Positions 55,866 through 64,000 of a DNA stretch of 64,000 bases are shown here, one piece after another. The first letter of the stretch is position 1. Each line of letters starts with the position of its first letter. Below the pieces are notes generated by a model. The model saw nothing but the letters and a program-made list of their open reading frames with translations, did no database searches and was not told where the DNA came from. A program made the translations under genes and the position numbers. Origin of the DNA: Microbacterium horticulturae (GTDB lineage: Bacteria; Actinomycetota; Actinomycetes; Actinomycetales; Microbacteriaceae); assembly GCF_029094505.1 (NCBI RefSeq), contig NZ_CP119108.1:3162001-3226000 (forward strand), written 5' to 3'.

Positions 55866-57140
55866 AGGCGAGTTCAGGGGGTCAGTGCAACACCGGTGAT
55901 TCTTTCGGTCAGTTTCTCACGGGGTGTGTAGAACTCGAGGACCTTGCGGGGACGGTCGTTCAGGAGCCGTTGGACTTCGGCGAGTTGCTCGTCGGTGATG
56001 GTGTTGAAGTTCGTGCCCTTGGGGAAGAAGTCACGAATCAGCCCGTTCGTGTTCTCGTTCGTGGGCCGCTGCCAGGGCGAGTGCGGATCACAGAAGAACA
56101 CCGGGCATTGCGTTCTCACGCTGAACAAGGCGTGCTGGGCCATCTCGGTTCCCTGGTCCCAGGTGATCGTACGGACCAGCTCGTCGGGCAGGCTCTCGAT
56201 CATGGACTGGAGCACCCCGGTGACCGTTTCACTGTCCCGGACACCGGGAAGCCTGCCGATCAGCGTGAACCGGGCGGCGCGCTCCACGAGCGTGACGATC
56301 CCGGAGCATTCCGGCCCGACGACCAGGTCCCCTTCCCAGTGCCCGGGCACGGCCCGGTCCGCGGCCTCCGCCGGCCGGGCATCGATCATGGCCCCTTCCA
56401 ACCACGGACGAGAAGAGCGACGGGGAAGCTTGGACTGCGGCACCCGGCTGGTCCTGCCCGACCGCAACGCCTTCTCGACCTTCAGCTCGTGTCGTAGCGC
56501 GCCCGCGCCCTGCACGTACAGGGCTTGATAGATCGTCTCGTGGGACACGTGCATCTCCGGCCGGTCAGGGAACTCCAGTCTCAACCGTCCCGCGACCTGC
56601 TCGGGCGAGAGCCGTGCCTTCAACTTCTCGACCACCACACCACGCAGCTCCGGTTCGCTATCCAGCCGGCAGGGTTTCGGGCGGGCACGCAACGCCTGCG
56701 CCCGGTGATCAGCGACCCGCGCGTCATACCAAACATGCCCCCGCGAGGACATGCTCGCCCGCTCCAACTCCCGGCTGATCGTCGAACCGGACACCCCCAC
56801 CTCACGGGCGATCGCCCGCATCGACACGCCCATCCGATACCGGGCCTCGATGATCACCCGATCCGCGCCCGAGAGCCGATGCCCATGCCCGGACGCCGGC
56901 GGCAACGGCGGACGGGCACTATCGACATGCGGATAACGTCCGCGTCTCAACTGCATACCCGCAAGCTTGGCCCAATGACCCACAGTCCACGCCCGCAACC
57001 CGAGCCGGCCCGCGACCTCGCGAGCGCTCACACCATCCAACAACAACCCGAGCGCAGCAGCCCGAACCCTCATCGACGAATGCGATCCCAACGCCAACCT
57101 CCCAATCCAAGGGCGTTGCACTGACCACCTGAAACCGCCT
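55866..57140. mobile_element. IS30-family insertion sequence
   Basis: The element is about 1275 bp, with 26-bp terminal inverted repeats at 55866-55891 and 57115-57140 (AGGCGRKTTCAGGKGGTCAG, then TGCAAC) that match at 23 positions. It contains one transposase gene. No clear target duplication was found, so the outer ends are uncertain by a few bases. The insertion site is the loop of a hairpin, and IS30-type elements are known to favour such targets (IS1630 of Mycoplasma fermentans). Confidence 0.88.
55874..57091 (-). CDS. IS30-family transposase
   Basis: This 405-residue transposase has an N-terminal helix-turn-helix (VSAREVAGRLGLRAWTVGHW), a second one in GVSMRAIAREVGVSGSTISREL, and the DDE core: GHWEGDLVVG (Asp), TITWDQGTEMAQH (Asp) and PWQRPTNENTNGLIRDFFPKG (Glu). 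All catalytic acids are present and no frameshift is seen. I chose the TTG at 57091, which has GGGAGG 6 bases upstream; ATG 57073 and GTG 57121 (within the repeat) are alternatives. The longer frame upstream reads into flanking DNA. Confidence 0.88.
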   Translation of the reverse strand: MGSHSSMRVRAAALGLLLDGVSAREVAGRLGLRAWTVGHWAKLAGMQLRRGRYPHVDSARPPLPPASGHGHRLSGADRVIIEARYRMGVSMRAIAREVGVSGSTISRELERASMSSRGHVWYDARVADHRAQALRARPKPCRLDSEPELRGVVVEKLKARLSPEQVAGRLRLEFPDRPEMHVSHETIYQALYVQGAGALRHELKVEKALRSGRTSRVPQSKLPRRSSRPWLEGAMIDARPAEAADRAVPGHWEGDLVVGPECSGIVTLVERAARFTLIGRLPGVRDSETVTGVLQSMIESLPDELVRTITWDQGTEMAQHALFSVRTQCPVFFCDPHSPWQRPTNENTNGLIRDFFPKGTNFNTITDEQLAEVQRLLNDRPRKVLEFYTPREKLTERITGVALTP

Positions 57141-57304
57141 GATCCCAGGCGTGCACAAGCGTGTTCTCGCGGTGTGAGCGCGAGCGCGAAATCACCAGAG
57201 AACGAGAGCACGAGAGCGCGAGAGAACGAGGGATGCCGCAAGCCGTCGCCGCCCGTTCACCGGCGCGTCGCCGCACGGCCACCCTGTCGTGACACGGTCG
57301 CAGG

Positions 57305-58282
57305 GTGCGACCTCCCAGAGCCACCGTGATCCTGCCGGCCAAAGACGCCGGCGACTACATCGGCACGACGCTCGAGACCCTGCTGCGCCAGTTCGACGGC
57401 CCCGATGACCTCAAGCTCGTCGCGATCGACGACGGGTCGGGCGACGACACCGGCGCGATCATGGCGCACTATGCCGAGCGCTTCGCCCACGCCGAGGTGG
57501 TCACGAACGCCACCCCGGTCGGCCTGGCCAGCGCCCGCAACCAGGGGCTCGCCCGCGTCGAGGGCGACGCCTTCTGCTTCGTCGACGGCGACGACTGGAT
57601 GGCCCCGCGCCGCCTGCCTGTCCTCGCGGTCGCGCTCGATGACCTGGGCTGCGACTTCGTGCGCACCGACCACGTCACGGTCACCGACAACCGGCGCGCG
57701 CTCGTGCGGGCGCCGTTCCCGTGGCGCGGCGTCGCCGCCTCGCCCCGCGACGCGATCCTGCCACCCGACGAGTCGACGATGGTCGACTATCCCTACGCCT
57801 GGGCGGGGATGTTCCATCGCCGCGTGCTCGATGAGGGCCTGGCCGAGTTCCCCTCGGGGCTGTTCACGGCCGAAGACCGGCCCTGGATCTGGCGGTTGCA
57901 TCTGCAGGCGGCATCCTTCGCCGTCGTCGACGCTCCGCACCTGCTGTACCGCCGCGGCGTCCCAAACTCCCTGACGCAGGTGTTCGATCGCCGGCAGCTC
58001 GACTTCGGCCGCGCGCTCATGCAGGTCGTCGACATCATCGAGCAGGATGCCGAGGCCGCCCGCTTTCGCCCCAAGATCACCGCGACCGTCCTGGCGCTCG
58101 GCTCGCATCACCTCATCCGGTCGCGCGGCATGAGCATGGCCGTGCGCGGCGAACTGGTCTCGGTGATCCGCGAGCTGCTCGCGCGCCTCGATCCGGAGGA
58201 AGTGGATGCCGCGCTGCCGCGCCTCAGCGATCCGCGACGCCGTGTGCTGGCCCGGCATCTGCGCAAGGCGGGACGGGCATGA
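57305..58282 (+). CDS. Glycosyltransferase family 2 protein
   Basis: This 325-residue GT-A enzyme has TVILPAKDAGDYIGTTLETLL, the nucleotide-binding IDDGSGDDT, and the metal-binding DGDDWM (DxD). The acceptor region includes YAWAGMFHRRVL and FTAEDRPWIWRLHL. It starts with GTG and overlaps the next gene by four bases. It is the first gene of a five-gene nonulosonic-acid polymer cluster, so it probably acts on that polymer or its linkage unit. Confidence 0.9.
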   Translation: MRPPRATVILPAKDAGDYIGTTLETLLRQFDGPDDLKLVAIDDGSGDDTGAIMAHYAERFAHAEVVTNATPVGLASARNQGLARVEGDAFCFVDGDDWMAPRRLPVLAVALDDLGCDFVRTDHVTVTDNRRALVRAPFPWRGVAASPRDAILPPDESTMVDYPYAWAGMFHRRVLDEGLAEFPSGLFTAEDRPWIWRLHLQAASFAVVDAPHLLYRRGVPNSLTQVFDRRQLDFGRALMQVVDIIEQDAEAARFRPKITATVLALGSHHLIRSRGMSMAVRGELVSVIRELLARLDPEEVDAALPRLSDPRRRVLARHLRKAGRA

Positions 58283-59628
58283 CGCAGGTCTTCGCGCTGC
58301 ACACCGGATACGGGCTCATGACCGCCGTCGCCGCTATCGATGCCGGACTCGTGCCCGACGACGGCGAGCGCGTGCTCGTGTCGATCAATTCCGCCGCCGT
58401 GCCCGAGACGAACCGGGCGATCCACGAGTCGCGGCAGCTGTGCACGCTGCTGGGCCGTTTCGACCGGATCGAACCGCTGAATCCACTGCTCGATCCTCTG
58501 CACCCGACCGCCTGGGCGCCCGGCGAGACCGAGACCCCCGCGTGGGAGCGGCTGCTCGCCCGCGCCTGGCGCGTCGACCCCGGGGACCTCGACCTGTTCG
58601 TGCAGACGCCGCAGGTCGCCCCGACCCGCACGCTGCTGTCGGTGTTCCGCAACGCGCGCATCACGGTGGTCGGCGACGGGCTGATGACCTATGCGCCGAT
58701 CCGCAGCAGGATGCCGCGCCGCATCGCCGGCCGCGTGCAAAGCGTGCTCTACCCCGACGTCGTGCCACATCTGGTGCCGCTGCTGCTCGCCGAGGTCGGC
58801 GCGCGGCCCGTACCCGTTCCGGCCGCCGACTTCGCCGCCGTCGTCGCCGAGATCGACGCAGCCTCGGCCCACCACGATCGCACCGAGCACGGGGCGCCGG
58901 CCGCCCTCGTACTCGGGCAGTACCTCGCGGCTCTCGGCCTGGTCTCGGCCGACGATGAGACCGCGATGCAGCAGGAGATGGTCGACCGCGCCGTGCACCG
59001 GGGGGCGCGGCGCATCGTGTTCAAGCCTCATCCGACGGCGCCTCCCGCGCTGGCCGACCGGGTGCGCGAACGCGCGGCCGGCCACGGCGTGGCGTTCGAG
59101 CCGTATCGCGGCGACGCGCCCGCCGAGGTGCTCACCCGGCGGCTCTCGGCCGTCGCGGTGGTGGCCGGATTCTCCACGGCGCTGCCCACCGTGCGAGCGT
59201 TGTACGGCACGCCCACCGAGGCCGTCGGCAACACCGCGGTGCTCGCGGCGCTGCGTCCGTTCGAGAACGGCAACCGCATCCCCGCCACCATCGTCGATGC
59301 GACCAACCGCCCCGGCGATCCGTATGCGCAGCCCGGCCGCCTGCAGCACCTCGTCGACGCCGTCGGCTATTGCATGCAACCGCGCATCACAAGGCACCTG
59401 CGTGAGCGGGCCGAAGAGCTGCTCGACGGCATCGACCCCGACGAGCGCGCCCGATACTTCACACCGCGTCGGCTGGCCGAGCTGCAGCTGCCGGGCGGCT
59501 CGCGCCGGCTGCTCACGCGCCTGATCGTCAGCGACGGCGGCACCGGGCGCACGGAAGAGACCCGGCTCGCGCTGCGGGGCGCGGGCCGACGTGCCCAGCG
59601 CGCCTGGAGGGCGGTGAGCGGGCGATGA
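58279..59628 (+). CDS. Polysialyltransferase-family glycosyltransferase
   Basis: This 449-residue protein resembles alpha-2,8-polysialyltransferase-type enzymes (GT-B fold). The middle GHARRIVFKPHPTAPP-like segment (here RGARRIVFKPHPTAPP) with the KPHP motif and the GFSTALPTVRALYG loop are typical of sialyltransferases that use CMP-sugars. It probably polymerises the nonulosonic acid activated by the next gene. It is coupled to both neighbours by four-base overlaps. Confidence 0.8.
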   Translation: MTQVFALHTGYGLMTAVAAIDAGLVPDDGERVLVSINSAAVPETNRAIHESRQLCTLLGRFDRIEPLNPLLDPLHPTAWAPGETETPAWERLLARAWRVDPGDLDLFVQTPQVAPTRTLLSVFRNARITVVGDGLMTYAPIRSRMPRRIAGRVQSVLYPDVVPHLVPLLLAEVGARPVPVPAADFAAVVAEIDAASAHHDRTEHGAPAALVLGQYLAALGLVSADDETAMQQEMVDRAVHRGARRIVFKPHPTAPPALADRVRERAAGHGVAFEPYRGDAPAEVLTRRLSAVAVVAGFSTALPTVRALYGTPTEAVGNTAVLAALRPFENGNRIPATIVDATNRPGDPYAQPGRLQHLVDAVGYCMQPRITRHLRERAEELLDGIDPDERARYFTPRRLAELQLPGGSRRLLTRLIVSDGGTGRTEETRLALRGAGRRAQRAWRAVSGR

Positions 59629-60770
59629 GCATCACGGCGGCGATCATCCCCGCGCGGGGCGGGTCGAAGGGCGTGCCCCGCAAGAACATCCTGCCGGTGG
59701 GCGGCGTGCCGCTCGTGGTCCGCGCCGTACGTGCCGCGCGGGCGGCCGAGATCGACCTCGTCGTGGTCTCGACCGACGACGACGAGATCGCCGAGGTCGC
59801 GGCCGCAGCCGGTGCGCGCATCGTGCGGCGCCCGGCCGAGATCGCGGGTGACACGGCGACGAGCGAGAGCGCCGTGCTGCACGCGCTCGACGAGCTCGCG
59901 GCCGACGGCCTCGACATCGGCGTCGTCGCGTTTCTGCAGGCGACGTCGCCGTTCATCCCGCCGGAGGGGGTGCGGGATGCCGTGGCCGCCGTCCGCGCCG
60001 GGCACTGTGACAGCGTCTTCTCGGCGTACGAGACCTACGGCTTCGTCTGGCGGCGGACGGCGGACGGCACTGCCGAGGGTGTCAACCACGCGGCATCCCA
60101 CCGTCCCCGCCGGCAGGACCGCGAACCGCACTACCTGGAGACCGGCGCGTTCTACGTGTTCGACGCCGCGGGGTTCCGCACGGCACGGCACCGCTTCTTC
60201 GGCCGCGTCGGCATCGCGCTGGTGCCCGAGGGCTCGGCGATCGAGATCGACGGCGCCGAGCAGCTCGCGATGGCCTCGGCGCTCGCCCCGCTCGTCGACA
60301 CGCCGACGCGGATCCCGGCCCGCGCGGTGGTCACCGACTTCGACGGCGTGCACACCGACGACACGGCACTCCTCGATCAGGACGGCCGCGAGCTCGTGCG
60401 TGTCAGCCGCTCGGACGGCATGGGTGCGAGTCTGCTGCGACGTGCCGGCATCCCGCTCCTGATCCTGTCGACCGAGACGAATCCCGTCGTGCGCGCCCGG
60501 GCCGCGAAGCTGCACGCGCCGGTGCGGCACGGCGTGGCCGACAAGGCCGCCGCCCTGCGCGACTGGGCGGGGCAGCTCGGCATCGCCCTGGCTGACATCG
60601 CCTACCTCGGCAACGACGTCAACGATCTGCCCGCGATGGCGCTGGTCGGCTGGCCGGTCGCGGTGGCCGATGCCCACCCACAGGTGCGTGCGCGCGCTCG
60701 CGTCGTGCTGGAGCACACCGGCGGTTCGGGCGCCGTTCGCGAACTCGTCGACCGCGTGTTGGCCGACTGA
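59625..60770 (+). CDS. neuA: CMP-nonulosonate synthetase fused to a HAD phosphatase
   Basis: This 381-residue protein joins an acylneuraminate cytidylyltransferase (residues about 1-225, with IIPARGGSKGVPRKN and the QATSPF motif) to a KdsC-like HAD phosphatase (about 235-381, with TDFDGVHTDD and LGNDVNDLPAMALVG). The same two-domain order is found in animal CMAS. The phosphatase has both motif I aspartates, so it could dephosphorylate a 9-phosphate intermediate. It overlaps its upstream neighbour. Confidence 0.88.
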   Translation: MSITAAIIPARGGSKGVPRKNILPVGGVPLVVRAVRAARAAEIDLVVVSTDDDEIAEVAAAAGARIVRRPAEIAGDTATSESAVLHALDELAADGLDIGVVAFLQATSPFIPPEGVRDAVAAVRAGHCDSVFSAYETYGFVWRRTADGTAEGVNHAASHRPRRQDREPHYLETGAFYVFDAAGFRTARHRFFGRVGIALVPEGSAIEIDGAEQLAMASALAPLVDTPTRIPARAVVTDFDGVHTDDTALLDQDGRELVRVSRSDGMGASLLRRAGIPLLILSTETNPVVRARAAKLHAPVRHGVADKAAALRDWAGQLGIALADIAYLGNDVNDLPAMALVGWPVAVADAHPQVRARARVVLEHTGGSGAVRELVDRVLAD

Positions 60771-60859
60771 CGGCATCCCGTCTCCCACGCGTCACCGCAG
60801 AGCCCCGTTCCGTTCACATGCCGGCGCGACGCTCGGAGCATGGAGAAGAGGACAGCAGC

Positions 60860-61732
60860 ATGACCGTCAGAATCGGCTCGCACGTGATCGGCGGCGGCCA
60901 CCCCGCGTACGTGATCGCGGAGATCGGCCTGAACCACAACGGCGACGTCGAGCTGGCCAAGCGCCTCATCGACGTGGCCGCCAACGCGGGCGCCGATGCG
61001 GTGAAGTTCCAGAAGCGCACCCCCGAGATCGCCACCCCCGAGCACATGCGCGACACCCCGCGCGAGACGCCGTGGGGCACGATGACCTACCTCGACTACC
61101 GTCGGCGCGTCGAGTTCGGGCGCGACGAGTACGTCGAGATCAGCGACTACGCGACGATGGCCGGCCTCGACTGGTTCGCTTCGCCGTGGGACGTGCCCTC
61201 GGTCGCGTTCCTCGAAGATCTGAACGTCGTCGCGCACAAGGTGGCCTCGGCGTCGGTCACCGACCTCGAGCTGCTTTCGGCGCTGCGTGAGACGGGCAAG
61301 CCGATCATCCTGTCGACAGGCATGTCGACGATCGAGCAGATCGACCGGGCGCTGGCCGAACTCGACACCGGACGGGTCGTGCTCATGCACGCGACCTCGA
61401 CCTACCCGATGGAGCCCGAAGAGGCCAACATCAAGACGATAGCGACGCTGCGCGACCGGTACCCGGGCATCCCGGTCGGATACTCGGGACACGAGCGCGG
61501 GCTGCAGATCTCGGTCGCGGCCGTCGCTCTCGGAGCGGTGGCCGTCGAACGCCACATCACCCTGGACCGCACGATGTGGGGCTCGGACCACGCCGCGTCG
61601 CTCGAGCCGTCGGGGCTCGAGCACCTGGTCCGCGACATCCGCATCGTCGAGGAGGCTCTCGGCGACGGCGTGAAGCGCGTCTTCCCCGGCGAGCTGGCTC
61701 CGATGGCGAAGCTGAGGCGCGTGCCGGCATGA
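60860..61732 (+). CDS. neuB: N-acetylneuraminate synthase-family enzyme lacking SAF domain
   Basis: This 290-residue TIM-barrel enzyme has AEIGLNHNGDVELAKRLID, DAVKFQKRTPE, KVASASVTDLELL, and ILSTGMSTIEQID, all typical of NeuB/SpsE synthases, which condense an aldose with phosphoenolpyruvate. Bacterial NeuB is about 345 residues with a C-terminal antifreeze-like SAF domain; here the protein ends after the barrel. The ATG has AAGAGG upstream. The gene is 89 bp after neuA. The lack of SAF resembles 9-phosphate synthases in part. Confidence 0.87.
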   Translation: MTVRIGSHVIGGGHPAYVIAEIGLNHNGDVELAKRLIDVAANAGADAVKFQKRTPEIATPEHMRDTPRETPWGTMTYLDYRRRVEFGRDEYVEISDYATMAGLDWFASPWDVPSVAFLEDLNVVAHKVASASVTDLELLSALRETGKPIILSTGMSTIEQIDRALAELDTGRVVLMHATSTYPMEPEEANIKTIATLRDRYPGIPVGYSGHERGLQISVAAVALGAVAVERHITLDRTMWGSDHAASLEPSGLEHLVRDIRIVEEALGDGVKRVFPGELAPMAKLRRVPA

Positions 61733-63123
61733 CACTGCTCGCCGCCCGCCCCTCCTCGGGTGCCGCGCCGCGTCGCGAACCGGCGTCGCGGCCGGCACCG
61801 CGATCGGCCGCCACGATCCGCGTCGTGGCCATCGCCGACGCCGACTCGTACGTGAAGTGGGCGGCGGCGACGCTCGACGCGGTGGACGGCATCGATCCGC
61901 GCATGCTCATCGTGCGCACTCCGCTGACCGTCAGCCGGGCGCAGGAGCGCACCGCGCTCGCCGGCACGGCGCTGGGTGCCGGCGAGCCGGCCGCCCGCGC
62001 GGTGTCGCGGGTCTCGCACGAGGGCATCGCCACCCGGCTGCGCACGCTGCAGCCCGATGTCGTGCTCATCGCCGGCCGCGGACCGTTCGTGCGCCTCGTG
62101 CAGCGCGAGATCGACCGGCTCGAGAGTCGACCCGTGATCGTGACCGGGATGCCGGGCATCTCGATCCCCGCGCAGATCGGTGCGGTGAAGTACCGACAGC
62201 ACAGCGACCTTCTCGTGGTGCACTCGCTGCGCGAGCGCCGTGCGTTCGCGCAGCTGTGCCGCCGGGTCGGTACCGACCTGCCGCTCGGCCTGGCGACGCT
62301 GCCGTTCGCGCGGCGCGAGCCCGTTGCCGGGCGCGCCGGGGGCACCGATCTCGTCTTCGCCGCGCAGGCCATCGTGCCCCGTGAGCACGAAGAGCGTCGG
62401 CAACTCGCGGAAATCTTGGTGGCCGCCGCCCAGGCGCACCCCGACCGCCGGGTCGTGCTCAAGCTGCGCTCGCGCGAGGGCGAGAACGAGACGCACTACG
62501 AGCGGACCCCGCTCGTCGATCTGCTGCGCGAGCGCCCCGACAACCTCGTGGTGTCATACGCGCCCATGAGCACCGCGCTACAGACGGCTGAAGGCCTCGT
62601 GACGGTCGGCTCGACCGCGGCGATCGAGGCCCTGGCGATGGGCGTTCCGGTCATCGCGCTGGACGTGTTCGGCGTGCGCAAGACCCTGTTGAACACGGTG
62701 TTCCGCACGAGCGGCCTGCTGGGTGACGCCGACGATGTCATTGCGCGGCGGTTTCGGCATCCCGACCCCACCTGGGCTGCCGACAACTACTTTCATGACG
62801 CGGCGGAATCGACGTGGTGGACGCAGGTCATCGAACTTGTCGAGCAGCGTCGCCGGGGCACGCTCGCACCGCGGCGGGTTCCGTCGCCGCGCGGCGGCGC
62901 GCTGCACGCCGCCTTCGAGCGCAAGAGCGTGCTCGGACATGAGGACCGCACCGTCTCCGGTGCGTTCGCGCTCGCCATGGGCGCTCCGCTGGCGGCCGGT
63001 ATCGTGCGGCTGCGGCGCTTCCGGCACCGCGCCGCCGCCCATTCCTGGACCGACGAGTCGGGCGACGTCACCGTCACGCCCGCGCTGCACGTCGACCCGA
63101 TCCGCCGGCCCGCGTGCCGCTGA
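61729..63123 (+). CDS. DUF6716-like putative glycosyltransferase
   Basis: This 464-residue protein resembles DUF6716 putative glycosyltransferases with a GT-B fold. Recognisable parts are IRVVAIADADSYVKWAAATLD at the start, VIVTGMPGISIPAQIGAVKYRQ, RRVVLKLRSREGENETHYE, and VGSTAAIEALAMGVPVIALD. It overlaps neuB by four bases and ends the cluster. Its position suggests it makes or caps the same polymer. Confidence 0.75.
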   Translation: MTLLAARPSSGAAPRREPASRPAPRSAATIRVVAIADADSYVKWAAATLDAVDGIDPRMLIVRTPLTVSRAQERTALAGTALGAGEPAARAVSRVSHEGIATRLRTLQPDVVLIAGRGPFVRLVQREIDRLESRPVIVTGMPGISIPAQIGAVKYRQHSDLLVVHSLRERRAFAQLCRRVGTDLPLGLATLPFARREPVAGRAGGTDLVFAAQAIVPREHEERRQLAEILVAAAQAHPDRRVVLKLRSREGENETHYERTPLVDLLRERPDNLVVSYAPMSTALQTAEGLVTVGSTAAIEALAMGVPVIALDVFGVRKTLLNTVFRTSGLLGDADDVIARRFRHPDPTWAADNYFHDAAESTWWTQVIELVEQRRRGTLAPRRVPSPRGGALHAAFERKSVLGHEDRTVSGAFALAMGAPLAAGIVRLRRFRHRAAAHSWTDESGDVTVTPALHVDPIRRPACR

Positions 63124-63190
63124 GGCCGGGGCGGAGCCGGGCTGGGCGGTCGGTGTGAGCGGCGGGCGGTGCCCACGAGCCGCCACTTCA

Positions 63191-63251
63191 CGCGAGATCA
63201 TCGCTGTGTACGCTTTTTCGGCCTCCAGGCGTGCACAGGGGTGATCTCGCG
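63191..63251. repeat. Hairpin family C, copy 3 (diverged)
   Basis: The arms at 63191-63213 and 63229-63251 match at 20 of 23 positions. The core CGCGAGATCATCGCTGTGTACG is a variant, with a central TTTTTCGGCC-like loop. It lies between two convergent genes, ending 44 bases before the MarR gene stop. Confidence 0.83.
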
Positions 63252-63294
63252 GAGAACAAGAGGCGCATTCAGCACCGCTTCTCGCGGGTGAGGC

Positions 63295-63990
63295 TCAGTC
63301 CTCCCAGGCGTCGGCGAGCTTGGTGAGCAGGCGCGCGAGCTCGGTGCGCTCGTCGGCGGTGAAATCGGCGAGCGCGTCCTCGATCGCCGCGCGCCGATTG
63401 CCGCGGAAGCCCTTGACCAGCCGCGCCCCGTCGTCGGTCAGCACTATGCGGGTGCGCCGCGCGTCGTCGGGGTCGGCCTCGCGGCGCACGAGCCCGAGCC
63501 CGACGCACTGCTGCACGAGCCGCGACGCGCGCGGCTGATCGACACCGATTCGATCCGCGATCTCGCTGACCGACAGCGGGGTGGATGCCGCAACCAGCGC
63601 CTCCAGCAGCCGGAACCGCGCCGGCCCGGCGAAACGTCCATGGCCGCCCGGCCACGCCGCCATCGGATGCCCGCCGCCATGCGGACCGTACGGCCCGGGC
63701 CGCCCTCCTACCCCGCCGTGCGCGCCGTCACCGTGCGGGCCGCCGTGCGCGTCACCGTACGGGTCGCCGTGCGGGTCGCCGTACGGGTCGCCGTGCGCAC
63801 CACCGTGCGCGCCGCCGTGCCCGCCACCCCCGCGGGGGTCGCCGTGCGCGCCGCCGCGCCCAGCGTGTGCACCGTGGTCGCGGGGGTCGTGGCCGTCGCG
63901 CGGATCGTGGTCATGGGGCGCGAGGCCCCACACCCCGCGCTCGTTCGGACGCGGCCCGCGACGTCCGCGCAACCGTGCGAGGGCTGCCAC
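63295..63990 (-). CDS. MarR-family regulator with His/Gly-rich N-terminal extension
   Basis: This protein of at least 231 residues has a C-terminal MarR winged helix (LLEALVAASTPLSVSEIADR, DQPRASRLVQQCVGLGLV, READPDDARRTRIVLTDDG). The N-terminal 110 residues are dominated by His, Gly, Asp and Pro in GDPHGDPYGDAHGG-like repeats, possibly a metal-binding tail. The GTG at 63990 is only 10 bases from the window end and the frame stays open, so the true start may lie outside. The DNA of the extension is a 12-bp GTCGCCGTGCGG-like tandem repeat. Confidence 0.82.
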   Translation of the reverse strand: MAALARLRGRRGPRPNERGVWGLAPHDHDPRDGHDPRDHGAHAGRGGAHGDPRGGGGHGGAHGGAHGDPYGDPHGDPYGDAHGGPHGDGAHGGVGGRPGPYGPHGGGHPMAAWPGGHGRFAGPARFRLLEALVAASTPLSVSEIADRIGVDQPRASRLVQQCVGLGLVRREADPDDARRTRIVLTDDGARLVKGFRGNRRAAIEDALADFTADERTELARLLTKLADAWED

Positions 63991-64000
63991 GATCGCGTCG

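Larger units (their letters stand above)
55833..57176. repeat. Hairpin family C copy 2, split by the IS30 element
   Basis: The left arm at 55833-55855 (ending ACACGCTTGTGCAC) and the right arm at 57151-57176 (GTGCACAAGCGTGTTCTCGC and on) are inverted copies of the arms at 15501-15565. The IS30 element lies in the loop. Joining the flanks gives a loop like those of the other two copies. Confidence 0.87.

Noticed and set aside
55861..57151. 5-bp target duplication AGGCG of the IS30 element
   Set aside because: AGGCG falls at the same place in both terminal repeats and is better read as part of them than as a duplication of target DNA.
63191..63251. CRISPR array
   Set aside because: The hairpins and tandem repeats in this window do not show repeat-spacer-repeat spacing, and there are no cas genes.

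Overview
The window is about 70% GC, densely packed and rich in actinobacterial family signatures: HspR/HAIR control of dnaK and clpB, a coproporphyrin-type haem cluster with hemQ, a zinc-finger-free DnaJ, SAV_915 and WXG-like secretion proteins, and many leaderless starts. Together with the very frequent words GGATGCC/GGCATCC and the GGTCGTTGAGCGAGCG intergenic repeat, this points to Microbacteriaceae, most likely Microbacterium or a close relative. This placement is inferred from gene content and sequence style; no search was run.

Layout. 0.3-4.1 kb: pyrE, divergent from pntAB (transhydrogenase), with a 20-bp tandem array between them. 4.2-7.7 kb: a PEBP-like protein, xthA, a LysR regulator and an FMN reductase. 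7.7-11.8 kb: histidine kinase, response regulator and a two-gene ABC exporter. 12-15.3 kb: a GH15 glycosidase divergent from a glucose-6-phosphate dehydrogenase-like gene. 15.6-18.7 kb: a short clpB under HAIR control, then a VapBC-type toxin-antitoxin pair. 18.8-28 kb: two coupled glycosyltransferases, an AI-2E-type permease, a formylglycine-generating-enzyme homologue, a DUF2252 protein, a YjbR protein and a large secreted hydrolase. 28-37.3 kb: hemA divergent from hemE-hemY-hemQ-hemH-hemC-hemB-hemL, nearly complete for glutamyl-tRNA to haem but without hemD. 37.5-42.3 kb: mgtE behind a candidate leader peptide, a membrane protein, and tetR divergent from the biotin transporter bioYMN. 42.3-46.8 kb: a MazEF-type pair, then SDR-tetR and acyl-CoA dehydrogenase-phosphotransferase operons that share one palindromic operator. 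47-51.3 kb: dnaK-grpE-dnaJ-hspR. 51.4-54.1 kb: a four-gene operon encoding a WXG/T7SS-type protein with a glycine-zipper tail and a multi-pass membrane partner. 54.3-57.1 kb: an UMF1-type MFS transporter and an IS30 element. 57.3-63.1 kb: five coupled genes for a nonulosonic-acid (sialic/Kdn-like) surface polymer. 63.3 kb to the end: a MarR-type regulator with a His/Gly-rich repeat extension.

How the genes work together. HspR, the last gene of the dnaK operon, should repress both dnaK and clpB; both promoters have the same architecture, with the HAIR starting inside the -10 box. Two TetR proteins have visible palindromic operators next to them. The haem genes are mostly translationally coupled and their gene set implies the coproporphyrin-dependent route. 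The 57-63 kb genes supply a synthase, a CMP-activating enzyme fused to a phosphatase, and three transferases.

The most unusual feature is the set of intergenic inverted repeats. At least six sequence families of long hairpins occupy gaps between genes, often between convergent genes. One family is a 67-bp unit present three times at exactly the same length, one copy is split by an IS30 insertion in its loop, and one family supplies the stop codons of hemE and dnaJ. The best candidate for an undescribed system is the 51.4-54.1 kb operon, read here as a possible pore-forming T7SS effector with a membrane immunity partner.
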